Part shown: in pieces, positions 1 to 10,509 of the stretch | Layout: each line of letters begins with the position of its first letter | Numbering within the stretch: the first letter of the stretch is position 1 | From: Trichodelitschia bisporula | Taxonomy: Eukaryota > Ascomycota > Dothideomycetes > Phaeotrichales > Phaeotrichaceae | Direction of reading: 5' to 3' | Assembly: GCA_010356995.1 (NCBI GenBank) | Contig: ML996690.1 | Span: 1,334,217 to 1,398,216 of the forward strand | DNA length: 64,000 nt | Translations under genes and position numbers: made by a program | The notes under the pieces: generated by a model | Told to the model about the DNA's origin: nothing | The model's database searches: none | What the model saw: only the letters and a program-made list of their open reading frames with translations

Positions 1-224
1 CGTACCTCCGATTACCCTTCCCCACCAAACATCCCGCCCCGATCGGCAAATAACGTCTAGACCGGTACTAGCCCCAGAGGACGCCTACCTGCACGCCCGC
101 CGATCGCGCGCTGCAGGGCGGCAAAGGGTCGTGCTCGTCATGTACTTCGGGCGTTCGTACCTGTTTCCCCGTCACCTAGATATATGAGTGCAGCGGCGCC
201 GCTTCTCCCATCATCAAACCCACA

Positions 225-491
225 ATGGACAACTCAAGCATGTCATCACGCTACACAATCATCAACGACCTCAGGGACCAGTCGCCCCCGTCACGATCCG
301 AATATGCGCGGTAAGTACTGAGCGTGAGGCAGTGTGTGATGGTAACTCACAAAGAGGCAAGTTTAATGCTGCAGCACACCAAGCAGCAGCTCGACGTCGC
401 GGCCAACTCGGCCCTTCGGAGGTCGTCAGGATCGCCCTCAAGCTTTTCCAGTTCCTCTTCCAACAGCTCTGTGAGCTCTACTGGCTCTTGA
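225..491 (+). CDS. small Ser-rich protein of unknown function (2 exons, 71 aa)
   Basis: I do not recognise this protein. Exon 1 is 225-310 and exon 2 is 362-491. The 51-nt intron starts GTAAGT, has a TAACTCAC branch-like site and ends AAG. Splicing opens a frame with a hydrophilic N-terminal half and a Ser-rich tail that ends at a TGA at 489-491. There is no signal peptide or membrane segment. The good donor, the branch site and the amphipathic central stretch (LMLQHTKQQLDVAAN) support a real gene. Without the intron the frame is lost. It could also be the end of a longer gene whose earlier exons I cannot see. Confidence is moderate to low. Confidence 0.4.
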
Positions 492-1109
492 TTGTGTTCG
501 AAGGCGTGGGGGTCAAGGTTTTTTTTTTGTTGTTTTACAAGCGATGGGCATGTATGGCAGGCGCAAGCACGGCATTTGAATTTTGGAACCAAGCAAAGAT
601 TACTTCTTAATCACAATTGAAGTGCGTTCCCAGTGAACTTGTTCCCGAGAGCCCGAATCAAGCACATGCCAGGCCCGGGATAGGCCATGTGAGTAAAAAT
701 TCTGAACTGTGAATCCCTGTCCAGAGCGCAAATCGCCAGTCTCGAGAAGGCCGTTAGTGGTGTGGCACTCTTGAGAAGCGATTCGGTCCCAGGGCAGACA
801 TCACGTCCGTCACGGCGGACGCTTTTCCGGAAAGGAAACTAGGTAGTCAGGGCTCACGGGAGAAGCCCTGGTGCCTTCCCGTGACTGCCGCATGGAGGCA
901 AGCCCTATTTCAATATAAAAGCTTATCAGTCCGATACATTGCAACTGAGATCGCACGATGAAACGGCAAAAGCTCAGACCACATGACGCCCGGTCTGACA
1001 TTCAATTCCTCCGTCAGAGGGCACGGCTGGAAACACTTGGAAATCGGATACGCATCACGGCACTTTAGCACCGGCAGTTGCAAAGAAAGACCAAGCCTCA
1101 ATTTATCGC
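492..1109. other. intergenic, nothing recognised
   Basis: This is the interval between the small gene at 225-491 and the 3' end of the minus-strand peptidase. It holds a short poly-T run near 520. I see no conserved coding frame, RNA gene or repeat. Confidence 0.5.
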
Positions 1110-2195
1110 TTAGCAGACGGTATCCAAAAACACGCTTTGCCCATACAAATTGTATGTATCCGCATTGTTCAGCGCCGACTTCTCCGCCAGCGCCTTGCAC
1201 TGCTGCGGGCCCTGTGCCTGATCACCCGTCGACGGCTTGTACAACAGTGATGAATGTGAGAGCTCATGCATGATAACGCCGGGCAAATTCATTCGCTCGC
1301 ACTTCTTGGCGTCATCCGGGTACTGCTTGATCGTCGGGCAGAACTCCGTCTTGCCGGTCGTAGGCTCCGTCCATGCTGCACCGATGGCATAGAAACCAGT
1401 GCACGTGGCCCGGCATGCGATCTTGATCGGGCCAGTTTCGCTCGTGAGTGTCTTGTAAATGGCTGCGTACCGGTCCGCCACCTTCTTGCGGTTCGCCTCG
1501 TTGTCGACCTTGAAGTAGGCTACAAAGGCGTCCTTGTGCTTCCCTGCGGCGGTTTCCTCTGAAGCCTTCTTTGCCATGGCCGCCGCAATGGGGATGCTGC
1601 GCTTGACCTTCGCATTCAGGACCTGGTCCTCGCATGCGCCGTAGATGAAATTCGATGCTGCCTCCGCGTTCGATGCTGCCTCCACGGTGATGCCGTCCAC
1701 GTGCCGCACCGGGATTTCGTCAGGCGCCGTGAAGGAAAGGACGTTGGTCTCGTAGACAGCGTCTCCCCTCTGATCTCCCAGGCGGAATGGAACAAGACCG
1801 CCGGCTTGCACCTCGTACTGCTCACTGGGTTGAAGCTCGTAGTGCGAAGCAATGTTGATCTCACGAGTGATGGAGACACCCGCTGGCAGCGATTCATATT
1901 CCTCTGGAGCGCCGACTGGCAGCCCCTCCGGATTGAGAAACTGCACGGGATCGCCGCCGATAGTGACGTACAGCTTACGGGCTAGCTGATCCGTTGACAG
2001 AGGGTTCTGCCATGTCGAGAAGAGGGCGGTCTCCCCCCGGTTGGTGATGACGGCGCGGACGTGGCCAGTGAGCTCAGAGTTCTGAAGTTCGATGTGCAGC
2101 GGCGAGGTCTCGATCTGCGAGCGGAAAGGCTCGGCAACCAGCTGAGCAGCAAGCCCGAAGGGCAGGGCGCCGAGAAGGATCTTGAACGAATGCAT
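1110..2195 (-). CDS. secreted M35 (deuterolysin-type) zinc metallopeptidase
   Basis: A single-exon gene encodes a 361-residue preproprotein. Residues 1-22 (MHSFKILLGALPFGLAAQLVA) look like a signal peptide. A propeptide-like, beta-rich region follows. The C-terminal half carries the catalytic HELSH motif (about residues 310-314). About 11 residues later comes a Gly-Asp in a GDQAQG loop, the expected place for the third, aspartate ligand of aspzincins. Paired cysteines (CRATC, CPT, CER, QQC, terminal C) fit the disulfide-bonded deuterolysin fold. The family acts outside the cell on basic proteins such as histones and protamines. Length matches fungal neutral protease 2 homologues (about 350-370 aa). 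It is divergent from WRS1 across 1.2 kb, so the promoter is probably its own. Family assignment rests on the motif and Cys pattern; substrate is unknown. Confidence 0.85.
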   Translation of the reverse strand: MHSFKILLGALPFGLAAQLVAEPFRSQIETSPLHIELQNSELTGHVRAVITNRGETALFSTWQNPLSTDQLARKLYVTIGGDPVQFLNPEGLPVGAPEEYESLPAGVSITREINIASHYELQPSEQYEVQAGGLVPFRLGDQRGDAVYETNVLSFTAPDEIPVRHVDGITVEAASNAEAASNFIYGACEDQVLNAKVKRSIPIAAAMAKKASEETAAGKHKDAFVAYFKVDNEANRKKVADRYAAIYKTLTSETGPIKIACRATCTGFYAIGAAWTEPTTGKTEFCPTIKQYPDDAKKCERMNLPGVIMHELSHSSLLYKPSTGDQAQGPQQCKALAEKSALNNADTYNLYGQSVFLDTVC

Positions 2196-3369
2196 ATCGT
2201 GTTTGGGGCTGCAAATATGAGAGAGGAAGGCGAACAGCCCCGTTTAAATCTGCAGTATCAGAGGCTAGGCCAATCCAGAGAAGTTCCATTTCGGACCATC
2301 ATCGGCCGGATAATAAAGAGATCGACGCTATCGCGTCGATTTCAGGTTCCCGCATCTTGAAGGTCGAGGTCCCATTCGTGGATGATTCTTATATGAAGGC
2401 TTCTCGCATATCGAGGGCATGGCCACAGACCACTGCATGTGATATTGCTTCGCGTAAAGCGATATTCCGTAGCCAAGAGGGCAGGAGCCTGGGTATCAGA
2501 TGCGAAACGGAACCAGCTGCCGACGGCATCACCATGCCATCATAGGCCAAGGGCAAGACCAACTCGTTTCTCCCAAAGATGATAGCGCAGATCGCTGATT
2601 AGCTTGCTGTCCAGTTGCGCGGCAAAGATGTCATCGAGAACAAAACTATATTGCTTGCATTGCAGTTTCGAGATCGGCCCAGCGGCCGTCCCGCAGCGGG
2701 TCCTGATAGCGGATGTAGAGCAGTCAGGAGTCCAACTTGAAGCCAGGAATACGGTAGTGCCTAGCTGAAGCGTCTGGAAGTGCTGTGCATATTGTCGCAA
2801 TGCTTATCGACTCCCTTGAAATCGCCGCAGTCTTCAAGAATCCATTCGACACGGAGGTGAGGGCTCGGATGTCGGAACTGTACGGTAGTTCCTGAGCTTG
2901 CATCTGGGCGTCGATTTGATGGATTAGACTTCGGCAGTCACCGACGTCCGGGCGGTCGAGTGAGGCAACTTTCTCGCCCCTCTCATGCTCAAGGCGTGGA
3001 ACCCCGTGCTACGATGCATGTCAGTGATATTGAGGGTTGCCAGGTGTAGACACTTTACGCTCATGGTTGCCCTTGGCACTGTGACGTGCTGTTGTGAGTA
3101 AGGACGCAAAGCGGCAAACTATCCATCACGCTGGCAAGAATCTGAAGGCAGACTATCAGAAAAAGACAAATGTATCGTGAGATGAACAAGATGGTGTTGT
3201 GCGAGTTCTCCAATGGCCACGCACAAGGATCGGCTAGCGGGCCGCTCAGTTCCACGTCTCAACTGCTGGATGACTGTTGTGCAGCCACCAACACGCACGC
3301 AGCCTCTTTTCCGCCGCCGCTACCCCACCATACCCCGCCAATCGTCACATCCACCCTGCGACAACAAAA
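2196..3369. other. 1.2-kb divergent intergenic region with possible coding relic
   Basis: This lies between the peptidase start (2195, minus) and WRS1 (3370, plus). Most of it shows nothing. On the minus strand between about 2900 and 2540, short stretches read like protein but sit in shifting frames with stops, such as EWILEDCGDFKGVDK followed by YIRYQDPLRDGRWADLE. This suggests a decayed gene fragment that I cannot assign to a family. Confidence 0.35.
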
Positions 3370-4843
3370 ATGGCCGAGCAACTGGCCAACACCGAAGGCG
3401 AACCGCCAGCTATTGCCGCTCTCTCCATCGCCGAGACCGCAACACAGCCCGTGAGCCAGGCCGTTGAGCAGCACATTGACCCGTGGTCCGTCTCCGCTGG
3501 CACAGACGCCCAAGGACAGGCGCTTCAATTCGACTACGAAGCTATTTCAAAGTGCGTTTGCTGCGAAATGATTTGCAGTGTTGCTCATCCGTTGCAGGAA
3601 ATGGTCAACGAAGCTCGTGGACGACGCGCTCCTCGAGCGCTTCGAGAAGCTTACCGGCCGCAAACCTCACCGCTGGTTGCGCCGCGGCCTGTTCTTCTCC
3701 CATCGCGACTTCGACCTCATCCTTGACTGCTATGAGCGGGGCGACAAGTTCTTTCTCTATACCGGGCGCGGACCTTCCTCTGGTAGCCTGCACATCGGTC
3801 ACACCATTCCCTTCGAGTTCACAAAGTGGTTGCAGGACGTCTTCGACGTCCCATTAGTCATAATGCTGACGGACGACGAAAAGGCGCTGTTCAAGGACAA
3901 TCTGACCTTCGAAGAGACCATGGCCTTCTCCCGCAAGGAAGCAAAGGATATCATTGCCATGGGTTTCGACGTCAAGAAGACGTTTATCTACAGCGATCTC
4001 AAGTACGTGGGATACGGAGGGGGCCACATGCTCCTGAATGCCTGGGAGTTCTCGAAACTCCTACCCTTCAACCAAGTCCGCGGAGCGTTCGGGTTCAACG
4101 AGAGCACCAACATCGGCCGCATCTTCTTTCCGTCTCTGCAATGCGTGGCGGCCTTCGGCACGTCGTACCCGCACATCTGGGGCGACGACCCGCATTCGGA
4201 CTTCCGCTCTGCAGATACAGCCGCCATTCCGTGCCTCATCCCCTGCGCCATCGACCAAGATCCGTACTTCCGACTGGTGCGTGAGAACTGCAACCGGATG
4301 GGCAACCCATCACCCAAAGCCGCCCTCATCCACTCCAAATTCCTCACCGCGCTGCAAGGTCCTGGAGGCAAGATGTCCGCGTCGAACCCCAACAGCGCCA
4401 TATTCATGGACGATACCCCCAACCAGATCAAGAAGAAAATCAACTCTCACGCTTACAGTGGTGGACAGGAAACGGCGGAACTGCAGCGCGAGCTGGGTGG
4501 CAATCCGGACGTGGACGTGTCCTACCAGTATCTGACGTACTTCGAAGAGGACGACGAGAAACTGGCGGACATGTACGCGAAGTACAAATCGGGTGAATTG
4601 CTGACGGGAGAGTTGAAGAAGGAGTGCATCCGCGTCATGCAGGAGTACGTCACGGCTTTCCAGGCATCACGGGCGAAGGTCTCTGACGAGATTCTTGCGG
4701 ATTACATGACGCCGCGCAAACTCACCTGGAACGGAAATCCCAATCCCAATCTGGAACTCCAGAAGAAGCATGCGGCCGCTGCGACAAAGGCCAGGAAAGA
4801 GCTTGAGAAGGAAAGAAAGCGGACGGCAAAGCAGAAAAAATGA
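3370..4843 (+). CDS. WRS1: cytosolic tryptophanyl-tRNA synthetase
   Basis: Exon 1 is 3370-3551 and exon 2 is 3598-4843, with a 46-nt intron (GTGCGT..TTGCAG) in phase 2. The spliced protein is 475 aa. It charges tRNA-Trp in the cytosol for translation. The class I signature is complete: HIGH in SLHIGHTIPF, and the KMSKS-equivalent KMSAS in GGKMSASNPNSAIFMDD. The N-terminal part (DPWSVSAG..FDYEAISKKWSTKLVDD) matches the eukaryotic/archaeal-type enzyme rather than the shorter mitochondrial or bacterial type. The C-terminus is Lys-rich. The ATG follows ACAAAA, and the intron removes an in-frame break, which fixes the model. It starts 1.2 kb from the divergent peptidase, so coupling to it is unlikely. 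Identification is secure. Confidence 0.95.
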
Positions 4844-4989
4844 CCGTATTCAGCTTTAGCTTCTAGTGTAGCATTACACCTTAAGTTTCCAACTTGCTTC
4901 TCCTCCCCCTCGCTCTATTACTCCCCTCACTTATAGCACAATAGCAAAGCCTTGATGATGAGGCCCATCTCGCAGCTATTTGTGCTCCT

Positions 4990-5886
4990 TCAGGGGCCGT
5001 GACTATTCGCTATCTTCCACGCCGTGGGGTACTTATCCTCCCAGTCCTACGAATCCACGTCAGCGGAGTAGATCGCCCAAAAAAAAGAGTGTACCTTGCA
5101 GTCCAGACGGAATTTCCACTCGGAAGTCGTACAATCCCAGCCGTGCGGCATGGGTTCCACGTCCTCCTCCGGCTTCAGCTTCTCCTCTTTGCTAGCCTTC
5201 AAGGCTGCTGCGATGGTCCGTCGCCCATGGTGCTTCCCATCGATCACACCGTTCTTCCCGTCGTAGAGGCCATCATACAGAGGCTGTGAACGCATTAGCT
5301 GGGCACAATCGTAGGATGCGGGGTGGGTACATCTCTCAGCTGATCCAGAGGGTCCTTGTCCTTCTTCTCAGTCCACTCCTGCTCGAACTTCTTCCACGTT
5401 CCCTTCTTCTTCTTCTTCTTCTTCTTCTTGTTCCCCTCATTAGTATCCAGAACCGCATCAATCCCACGAGCTTCAAGCTTCTCCTTCTCATCGGCAGAAC
5501 CACCCTCATCAGAAACCGAGTTCAAAGGAATATACGAAAGCTGCGCCTTCTCCTTATCCTCGTGCTCCTGGCACTGTCTATTCGACAACGTCGGAGAGTC
5601 CAGGCAGTCATACGGGCGCTCCATGCCGCCGCTGATGTGGAGCGTGGCGGATTCAGTGGGTAGAGTGTAACCAAGAGGGCCCACGCGCGCATCTGGGGCT
5701 TCGTCGCGGAACCAGACGGTGCCGCCGGGGGCGGTGGTTCCTTTTCCGAAGTCTACTACGTTTTCGGCGTGCACAATGTCGCGCTTGATGGGGGCTGCGG
5801 TGGCTAGGCTGGCTAGGAGGATGGGCTGCGGGGTTAGTGGGGTCTGGGCGGGAGAGGCGAGGACTTACTGCTAGAATTAGAACCAT
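4990..5886 (-). CDS. secreted protein of unknown function with a lysine run (4 exons, 252 aa)
   Basis: I do not recognise the family. Exons on the minus strand are 5886-5869, 5825-5331, 5283-5095 and 5046-4990, with introns of 43, 47 and 48 nt, all in phase 0. The first intron splits the signal peptide: MVLILA joins PILLASLATAAPIKR, giving a hydrophobic leader and a KR site that could be a Kex2 cut. The second intron has CTAAT..CACAG and the third CTGAC..TCGTAG. The mature part contains a run of about nine lysines, encoded by a TTC-type microsatellite, followed by acidic/basic mixed sequence. The last 60 residues hold two Cys and several Trp (HGWDCTTSEWKFRLDCK). All three splice joins keep frame, which is strong support. 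A secreted effector-like or cell-wall role is possible but is only inference. Confidence 0.65.
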
Positions 5887-7083
5887 TTTGACTGTGGTTG
5901 TTGACTTAGATTTCAAATGTTGGATGGGATGATGGAGATGAGGAGAGATTGGATGCAGTACTGGCATTTTAAAGCGAGTGCGTGGACCCTTTAAGCAATC
6001 GCTTTTCAACGCACGCGTAAGAGTTTAGATTTATCGGTCTGGTATAGTCATCCGAGCCGAAGTTTATTCTCTAGTGAACGAGACATCGTGGCCACCCTGA
6101 TTACGGTACGATAAATAGTTGATGCCGATGTACCGCACATCTTTGATGCTGACAGTCCAGGAAATGCTTGTAATTGGCCAGGGACGGCAGGGATATACGA
6201 CGACTTCCACCCACGACACCTTCTTTCCACCTACATTCCTCTCCGTTCCTCGCCAGAACCGAGAAGCAAGTTCATCGTTATCCTTTTACGTAGATGACAC
6301 TTAATGTGTCAATTGTCCGACCGCGTCATCCGCTTCGAGTGCTTCAATGAGGTTTGGGAGCCCTTGGATTTCAGCAACGGTCCGGTGCGTGCTTACGCCT
6401 GCATGGGTTCTTCATCGTCACGATCAGTACTAGCGTCGTGGCAAAGGTTGTTTAAGGGTACACTTACTGTGTAGTGGAAGTGAGGGGTTGTCCGGCTCCT
6501 GGCTTCACAGCAACAGAATCAAATCTTATCTGACTATTGTTAGATTGACACTGTACCGCCTCACAGGCCTGGATCATCCAGTGACTCCAGGGCCGTATGC
6601 CCACCACTGCCACGGTCATGGCATGATAGTGACGATGAAGAATCTTTGCATTGCAAAGCAGATGGCAGTGGGAGACGAAAACATATGCGACATCGCTCAA
6701 ACTCAACTCTCAACATCGCTCAAAACTCAACTCTCAATATCGCTCAAAACTCAACTTACAATATCGCTCAAAACTAAACTCAACACCATCAGTAAAGACT
6801 CATCAGTATCCAGTGCCTTTCAAAGAGTTACGGGTAGATTCTTCTCTGATGCTTCCTACAGAAGCTAAACCATGCCCAGCATCCGGTACAATGACCATCG
6901 CCGGTTCCTCGTCTGTAAGGGTCCTGCTGCGCGATGACTCGACTCTATTTTCGCGGATTCCACGTCACTTGGGTCCTGCTCCACGACTACTGAAGTAACC
7001 TTATATGTACCTGCCGGATTCCACTCGTTCTCAAGATGATTCTTGCACCGTCTTCCACCTCTCCAACCTCAAAAAGCGTCACA
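5887..7083. other. 1.2-kb intergenic region with one tandem repeat
   Basis: This separates the starts of two divergent secreted-protein genes. Apart from the 24-bp repeat at 6691-6785, I see no coding frame or RNA gene. Confidence 0.5.
6691..6785. repeat. 24-bp tandem repeat, four copies
   Basis: Four imperfect units of the form catcgctcaaaactcaactc followed by tcaa run head to tail. They lie 300-400 bp upstream of the secreted protein gene at 7084. No function is evident. Confidence 0.8.
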
Positions 7084-8448
7084 ATGAAAGCTCACCTCCT
7101 ATCCACGGCCCTCGCGGCCACCGCAACCTGCCTCTCTCCCACCCCCTCCGCAGTCCCCAGCCCAACCATAACCCAGCTCGCCAAACGTGACGTAACAACA
7201 ACCATAACCGGGCACAAAGGCATGATTCCCAGAACCGACTCCTTCCTCGGCACAGTCTGGATCTACACCCCCGCCCCCGAATTCCCGTACATCAAAGACA
7301 CAATCACCGACTTCGCAACCCTACGCAATGGCGAAACCTTCACGTGGAAAGAATACTACACGCATTGGACCACAATCGACAACATGCCCCATGAAATTGT
7401 CGAGCCGTCTCCTATCACCACCGAGCGAGACCACGGGCACACAACTATAATCAGTACTATCGGCTGGGATATGTGGGGCACGCGCTCCACCCACGAGCTC
7501 ACCGTCTGGATCTTCACGCCCTTCTCGCGTGTGTATCCGACCGCGACACTCACCCTGGGTATCGCGTCCGATGCGACGCCTTGGACCAGCTACTACGACG
7601 GCGAGAAATTCGACACCGTCATCATCGGGGAGCCGCTCACCGCGCAGCCCCTCCCTCCATACACCACGCCCTCCCGCGCCAGCATCCCAAGCGATTTCAC
7701 TAACACGCTCCCGACACTCACAATCACCGAGATCCTCCCGCCTGGCTGGCCCGCCTTCACAACCACCGAAGTTGGCCTCGAAACAGATATCATACACATC
7801 GGGCTTGCGGGCACCGGCACCGGGCCCTTCCACACCTTCATCCCGCCCACCGGGCTCCCGCCGACCAAGGAATGGGCCGCCCCGGTGCCGCAAACGACGG
7901 TCACGACAACGATCCCGTACGATCAGAAGGGGTGGACGTCTACGTCCGTCGGGTTGGAGACGGATACGGTGGTTGTGGGCGTGCCGGATCCGACGCCGCA
8001 TGCTTATCCCCCGGCGGCGGCGCTGCGGCCGACGGGGGAGGATATGTGGCGTGTGCCGTTGGTGACGACGACGATGACACTGTCGGTTGGTGAAGCGTCT
8101 TTTACCAGGACGCAGTGGGGGCTGGGGACGGATACGGTGATTGTGGGTGTGCCGGAGCCAACGGAGGCGGAGAAGCACCATAAGTCGAAGCACCACGAGA
8201 CGACGAAGGCAAAGAGGTCGACAAGCCCGACGTTGGAGGCGCGGGCTGTCAACATCACGAGTCAAGAGCCGAAGCCCAAGACGGCGGGGTTCATGCGTGA
8301 ACCTTCGACTTTTTCGCGGAGTACGCTTGCGCGCAGTATCGAGTGGTATTTATACGGCCCAGTGAGCCGTGCCGCGGAAACGGGAGGGTCCAAGGATGAA
8401 CTTTCCACAGTTGTGCAGAGTACACTTACCAAGAAAGTGGGGAGGTAG
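7084..8448 (+). CDS. secreted Thr/Pro-rich protein with repeated GLETDT motif
   Basis: This single-exon gene codes for 454 aa from the ATG at 7084. I chose this start over one 48 bp upstream because it begins a clear signal peptide, MKAHLLSTALAATATCLS. An AKR site near residue 34 may be a Kex2 cut. The rest is rich in Thr, Pro and aromatic residues. It repeats a beta-like unit: TEVGLETDIIHIGLAG, TSVGLETDTVVVGVPDPT and TQWGLGTDTVIVGVPEPT, each preceded by TT[IT]T-like strands. Two earlier blocks begin TVWI[YF]TP. A His/Lys-rich linker follows the last repeat. There is no obvious GPI signal at the C-terminus. I do not recognise the family. A wall or surface protein is plausible from composition only. 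Confidence 0.7.
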   Translation: MKAHLLSTALAATATCLSPTPSAVPSPTITQLAKRDVTTTITGHKGMIPRTDSFLGTVWIYTPAPEFPYIKDTITDFATLRNGETFTWKEYYTHWTTIDNMPHEIVEPSPITTERDHGHTTIISTIGWDMWGTRSTHELTVWIFTPFSRVYPTATLTLGIASDATPWTSYYDGEKFDTVIIGEPLTAQPLPPYTTPSRASIPSDFTNTLPTLTITEILPPGWPAFTTTEVGLETDIIHIGLAGTGTGPFHTFIPPTGLPPTKEWAAPVPQTTVTTTIPYDQKGWTSTSVGLETDTVVVGVPDPTPHAYPPAAALRPTGEDMWRVPLVTTTMTLSVGEASFTRTQWGLGTDTVIVGVPEPTEAEKHHKSKHHETTKAKRSTSPTLEARAVNITSQEPKPKTAGFMREPSTFSRSTLARSIEWYLYGPVSRAAETGGSKDELSTVVQSTLTKKVGR

Positions 8449-8920
8449 ATGAATGACCCAGCGAGGAGTCCTCCAGTTTGATTCTGCATGAGGGATGTCG
8501 AGTGGATGGCGGTTTTGTACGTTATTAACAGCGTGCTGGGGTAAAGTTGTTGGAGCGATGGGATAGATTGTTGAGTTTGGCTTTATGCTTTACGCCCCTG
8601 TGCGAGTGAAGTGCCTCATTTGTGCGTTCACGTGGAATCAGGGAGGGGGAATTGTATTTTAGAGCAGCGCAGCATAGGAACATCTTAGGCCGTCATCCAT
8701 TACCACATATGATTGAAAGAATTCTTCCTGATCTGAGCTCAGCAGCGATACAAATATTGTACACCCGCCACAACTCCGCTTCACAGCACCGTCAGCAGGC
8801 GGGCCGCCCAATTTCCATCCCCACGGGCCGTTGCGCGCCCTCGCCATCATCCCCAGATGCCATCACAGCCCACCCCTCCATCCCAAACGAACCACCCAAC
8901 ACCATCCCACACCCCCGCCC
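8449..8920. other. convergent intergenic region, nothing recognised
   Basis: This is the 3' flanks of two convergent genes (the secreted repeat protein and SOF1). It has no feature I can support beyond presumed terminators. Confidence 0.5.
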
Positions 8921-10319
8921 TCACTCCTCAACAGCAAGCACCATCTTCTCCCTCTCACTCCTCCTTCCAACCTCCCCCTTCCGCGAATGTCTCCTCTCAT
9001 TCTCCTCCCTCCTCCGAATCGCCCTAACCTCCTCCCCCTTAATCTCCGCCGCCTTCTTAATAGTCCTGGGGACATGCCTATGCCTCGCAATCCGCCTAAC
9101 CTCCGGCATATGCGCATATCTCTTCCTCAATCCATCCGCGTATTCCAGCGCCTGCCTTTGGGCAAACGTCTTTACGCCCTGGCGCGCACTCGCCCTCGCC
9201 CTCCACAGCCGTACACTCCCGTCATCGCTCCCGCTAACCACGTATGCGTTATCCGCCGACCAGGACGCGGAGAACACACGCTGCATGCGTCGCGTGTGGT
9301 ACACGTCACGGCTGTGCCCGTTCTCGCGGTTCCATAAACGGATCGTGCGGTCGTAGCTCGCGGTCACCAGTTCCGTGCCCGTCGGGCTCCACGCCACGTC
9401 CATGACGGCCGCGACATGGTCGCGCAGGACATTCAACGCGCGGCCCATGCGCCGCATGTCAAAGATGTATACGTTATGATCTTCGGACGCGGCGGCGAGG
9501 TTGAAGGCTTCCATTGGGTTCCAGGCGAGGGTGTTGGCGGCGAGGGTGAGCACTGTGCGGTGAAGCGGGGAATTTGTGCGCAGGTCGTAGAGCGTGATAC
9601 TCCTATCCGAGGCACAGGAGGCCAGGATGCTGGTTTCGGTTTGGTTGAGCGTGAGGTGGGAGATTGTGTCGACGGCGGTGGGCCACGCGATAGTCGTGCT
9701 CGGGGCGCTGCCGGGGCGGGTCGTGTCGTGGATGTGGATCGCGCTGTTAGCGGCGACGGCGAAGCTAGGGAGTGTGCGGTGGTGCGTGACGGATGTGTAT
9801 GCCGAGCGGCCCAGCCACGTCGCGATAGGCTTCGTGCCCGCGCCCTCCGCATACGGATCCCACATCTTGACCGTCCTATCCGCGGCACAAGACAGTAACT
9901 TCCGTTCCTGACTCCAGCACAGCCCCTTGACTATATTCTCATGCCCCTTCGCCTGCCACACTTCCCCGCGGGATGGCAAATCCCATACCTTGATAACGCC
10001 GTCGCCCGACGCGCTCGCGAGACGCTCCAAAGAGCCGGGGTCCAGCGCCATGCGGTACACGCCGTCTACGTGCCCGCGGCCTAGGTCGCCTAGCAAAGGG
10101 GCGGCAAACATGCGGTCCATTTTGGTGGCATTGAGGGCGCGGGTGTATTCGCGGGCGCGTTCGAAGGGGTGCAGGGCGGGGTCGAGGTTGCGTGGTTGGC
10201 GGGGGGCGGTGGAGCCGGGGGCGGCGATGGAGGAGGAGGGGCGGGTTAGGGCTTTGATTTTCTGGGGGTGTTATTTTTTGTATATACAGGCAAGCGAGAG
10301 GGCTGAGGGGGCATACCAT
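8921..10319 (-). CDS. SOF1: SOF1/DCAF13 WD40 protein, U3 snoRNP and 18S rRNA processing
   Basis: Exon 1 is only the ATG (10319-10317). A 55-nt intron (GTATGC..CCCCAG) follows, then exon 2 is 10261-8921. The spliced protein is 447 aa and starts MKIKALTRPSS, continuing into the Sof1 hallmark RNLDPALHPFERAREYTRAL and NATKMDRMF. About seven WD40 repeats follow (for example SGDGVIKVWD, AADRTVKMWD, SYDRTIRLW, SDDGSVRLW). The C-terminus is the Sof1-like basic domain (RHRHVPRTIKKAAEIK). Sof1 works in the nucleolus in the small-subunit processome. The start-codon exon is required, because without it the conserved N-terminus has no ATG. It is head-to-head with BUD13, 190 bp apart. Identification is secure. 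Confidence 0.94.
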
Positions 10320-10509
10320 TGTGACTGAGGTTGATGTGGAGATGTGGAGATGCGCGGCCGCGTGGTGGTTGACACGCTGCGGTCCAAAATTTCGAATGGG
10401 CGAAATCTTGGCGGAGGTGCACGGCGCGCGGGCGGGACGTCACATGCGAAGTCACCTTCAACCTCAAGTCGCGAGCTCCAGATTCATCGAACTCCACTAC
10501 TCCCCCACC
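10320..10509. promoter_or_regulatory. bidirectional promoter region SOF1/BUD13
   Basis: Only 190 bp separate the two divergent start codons, so both genes must be driven from this interval or from within each other's leaders. I see no clear TATA box. Shared regulation of two RNA-processing genes is inference. Confidence 0.5.
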
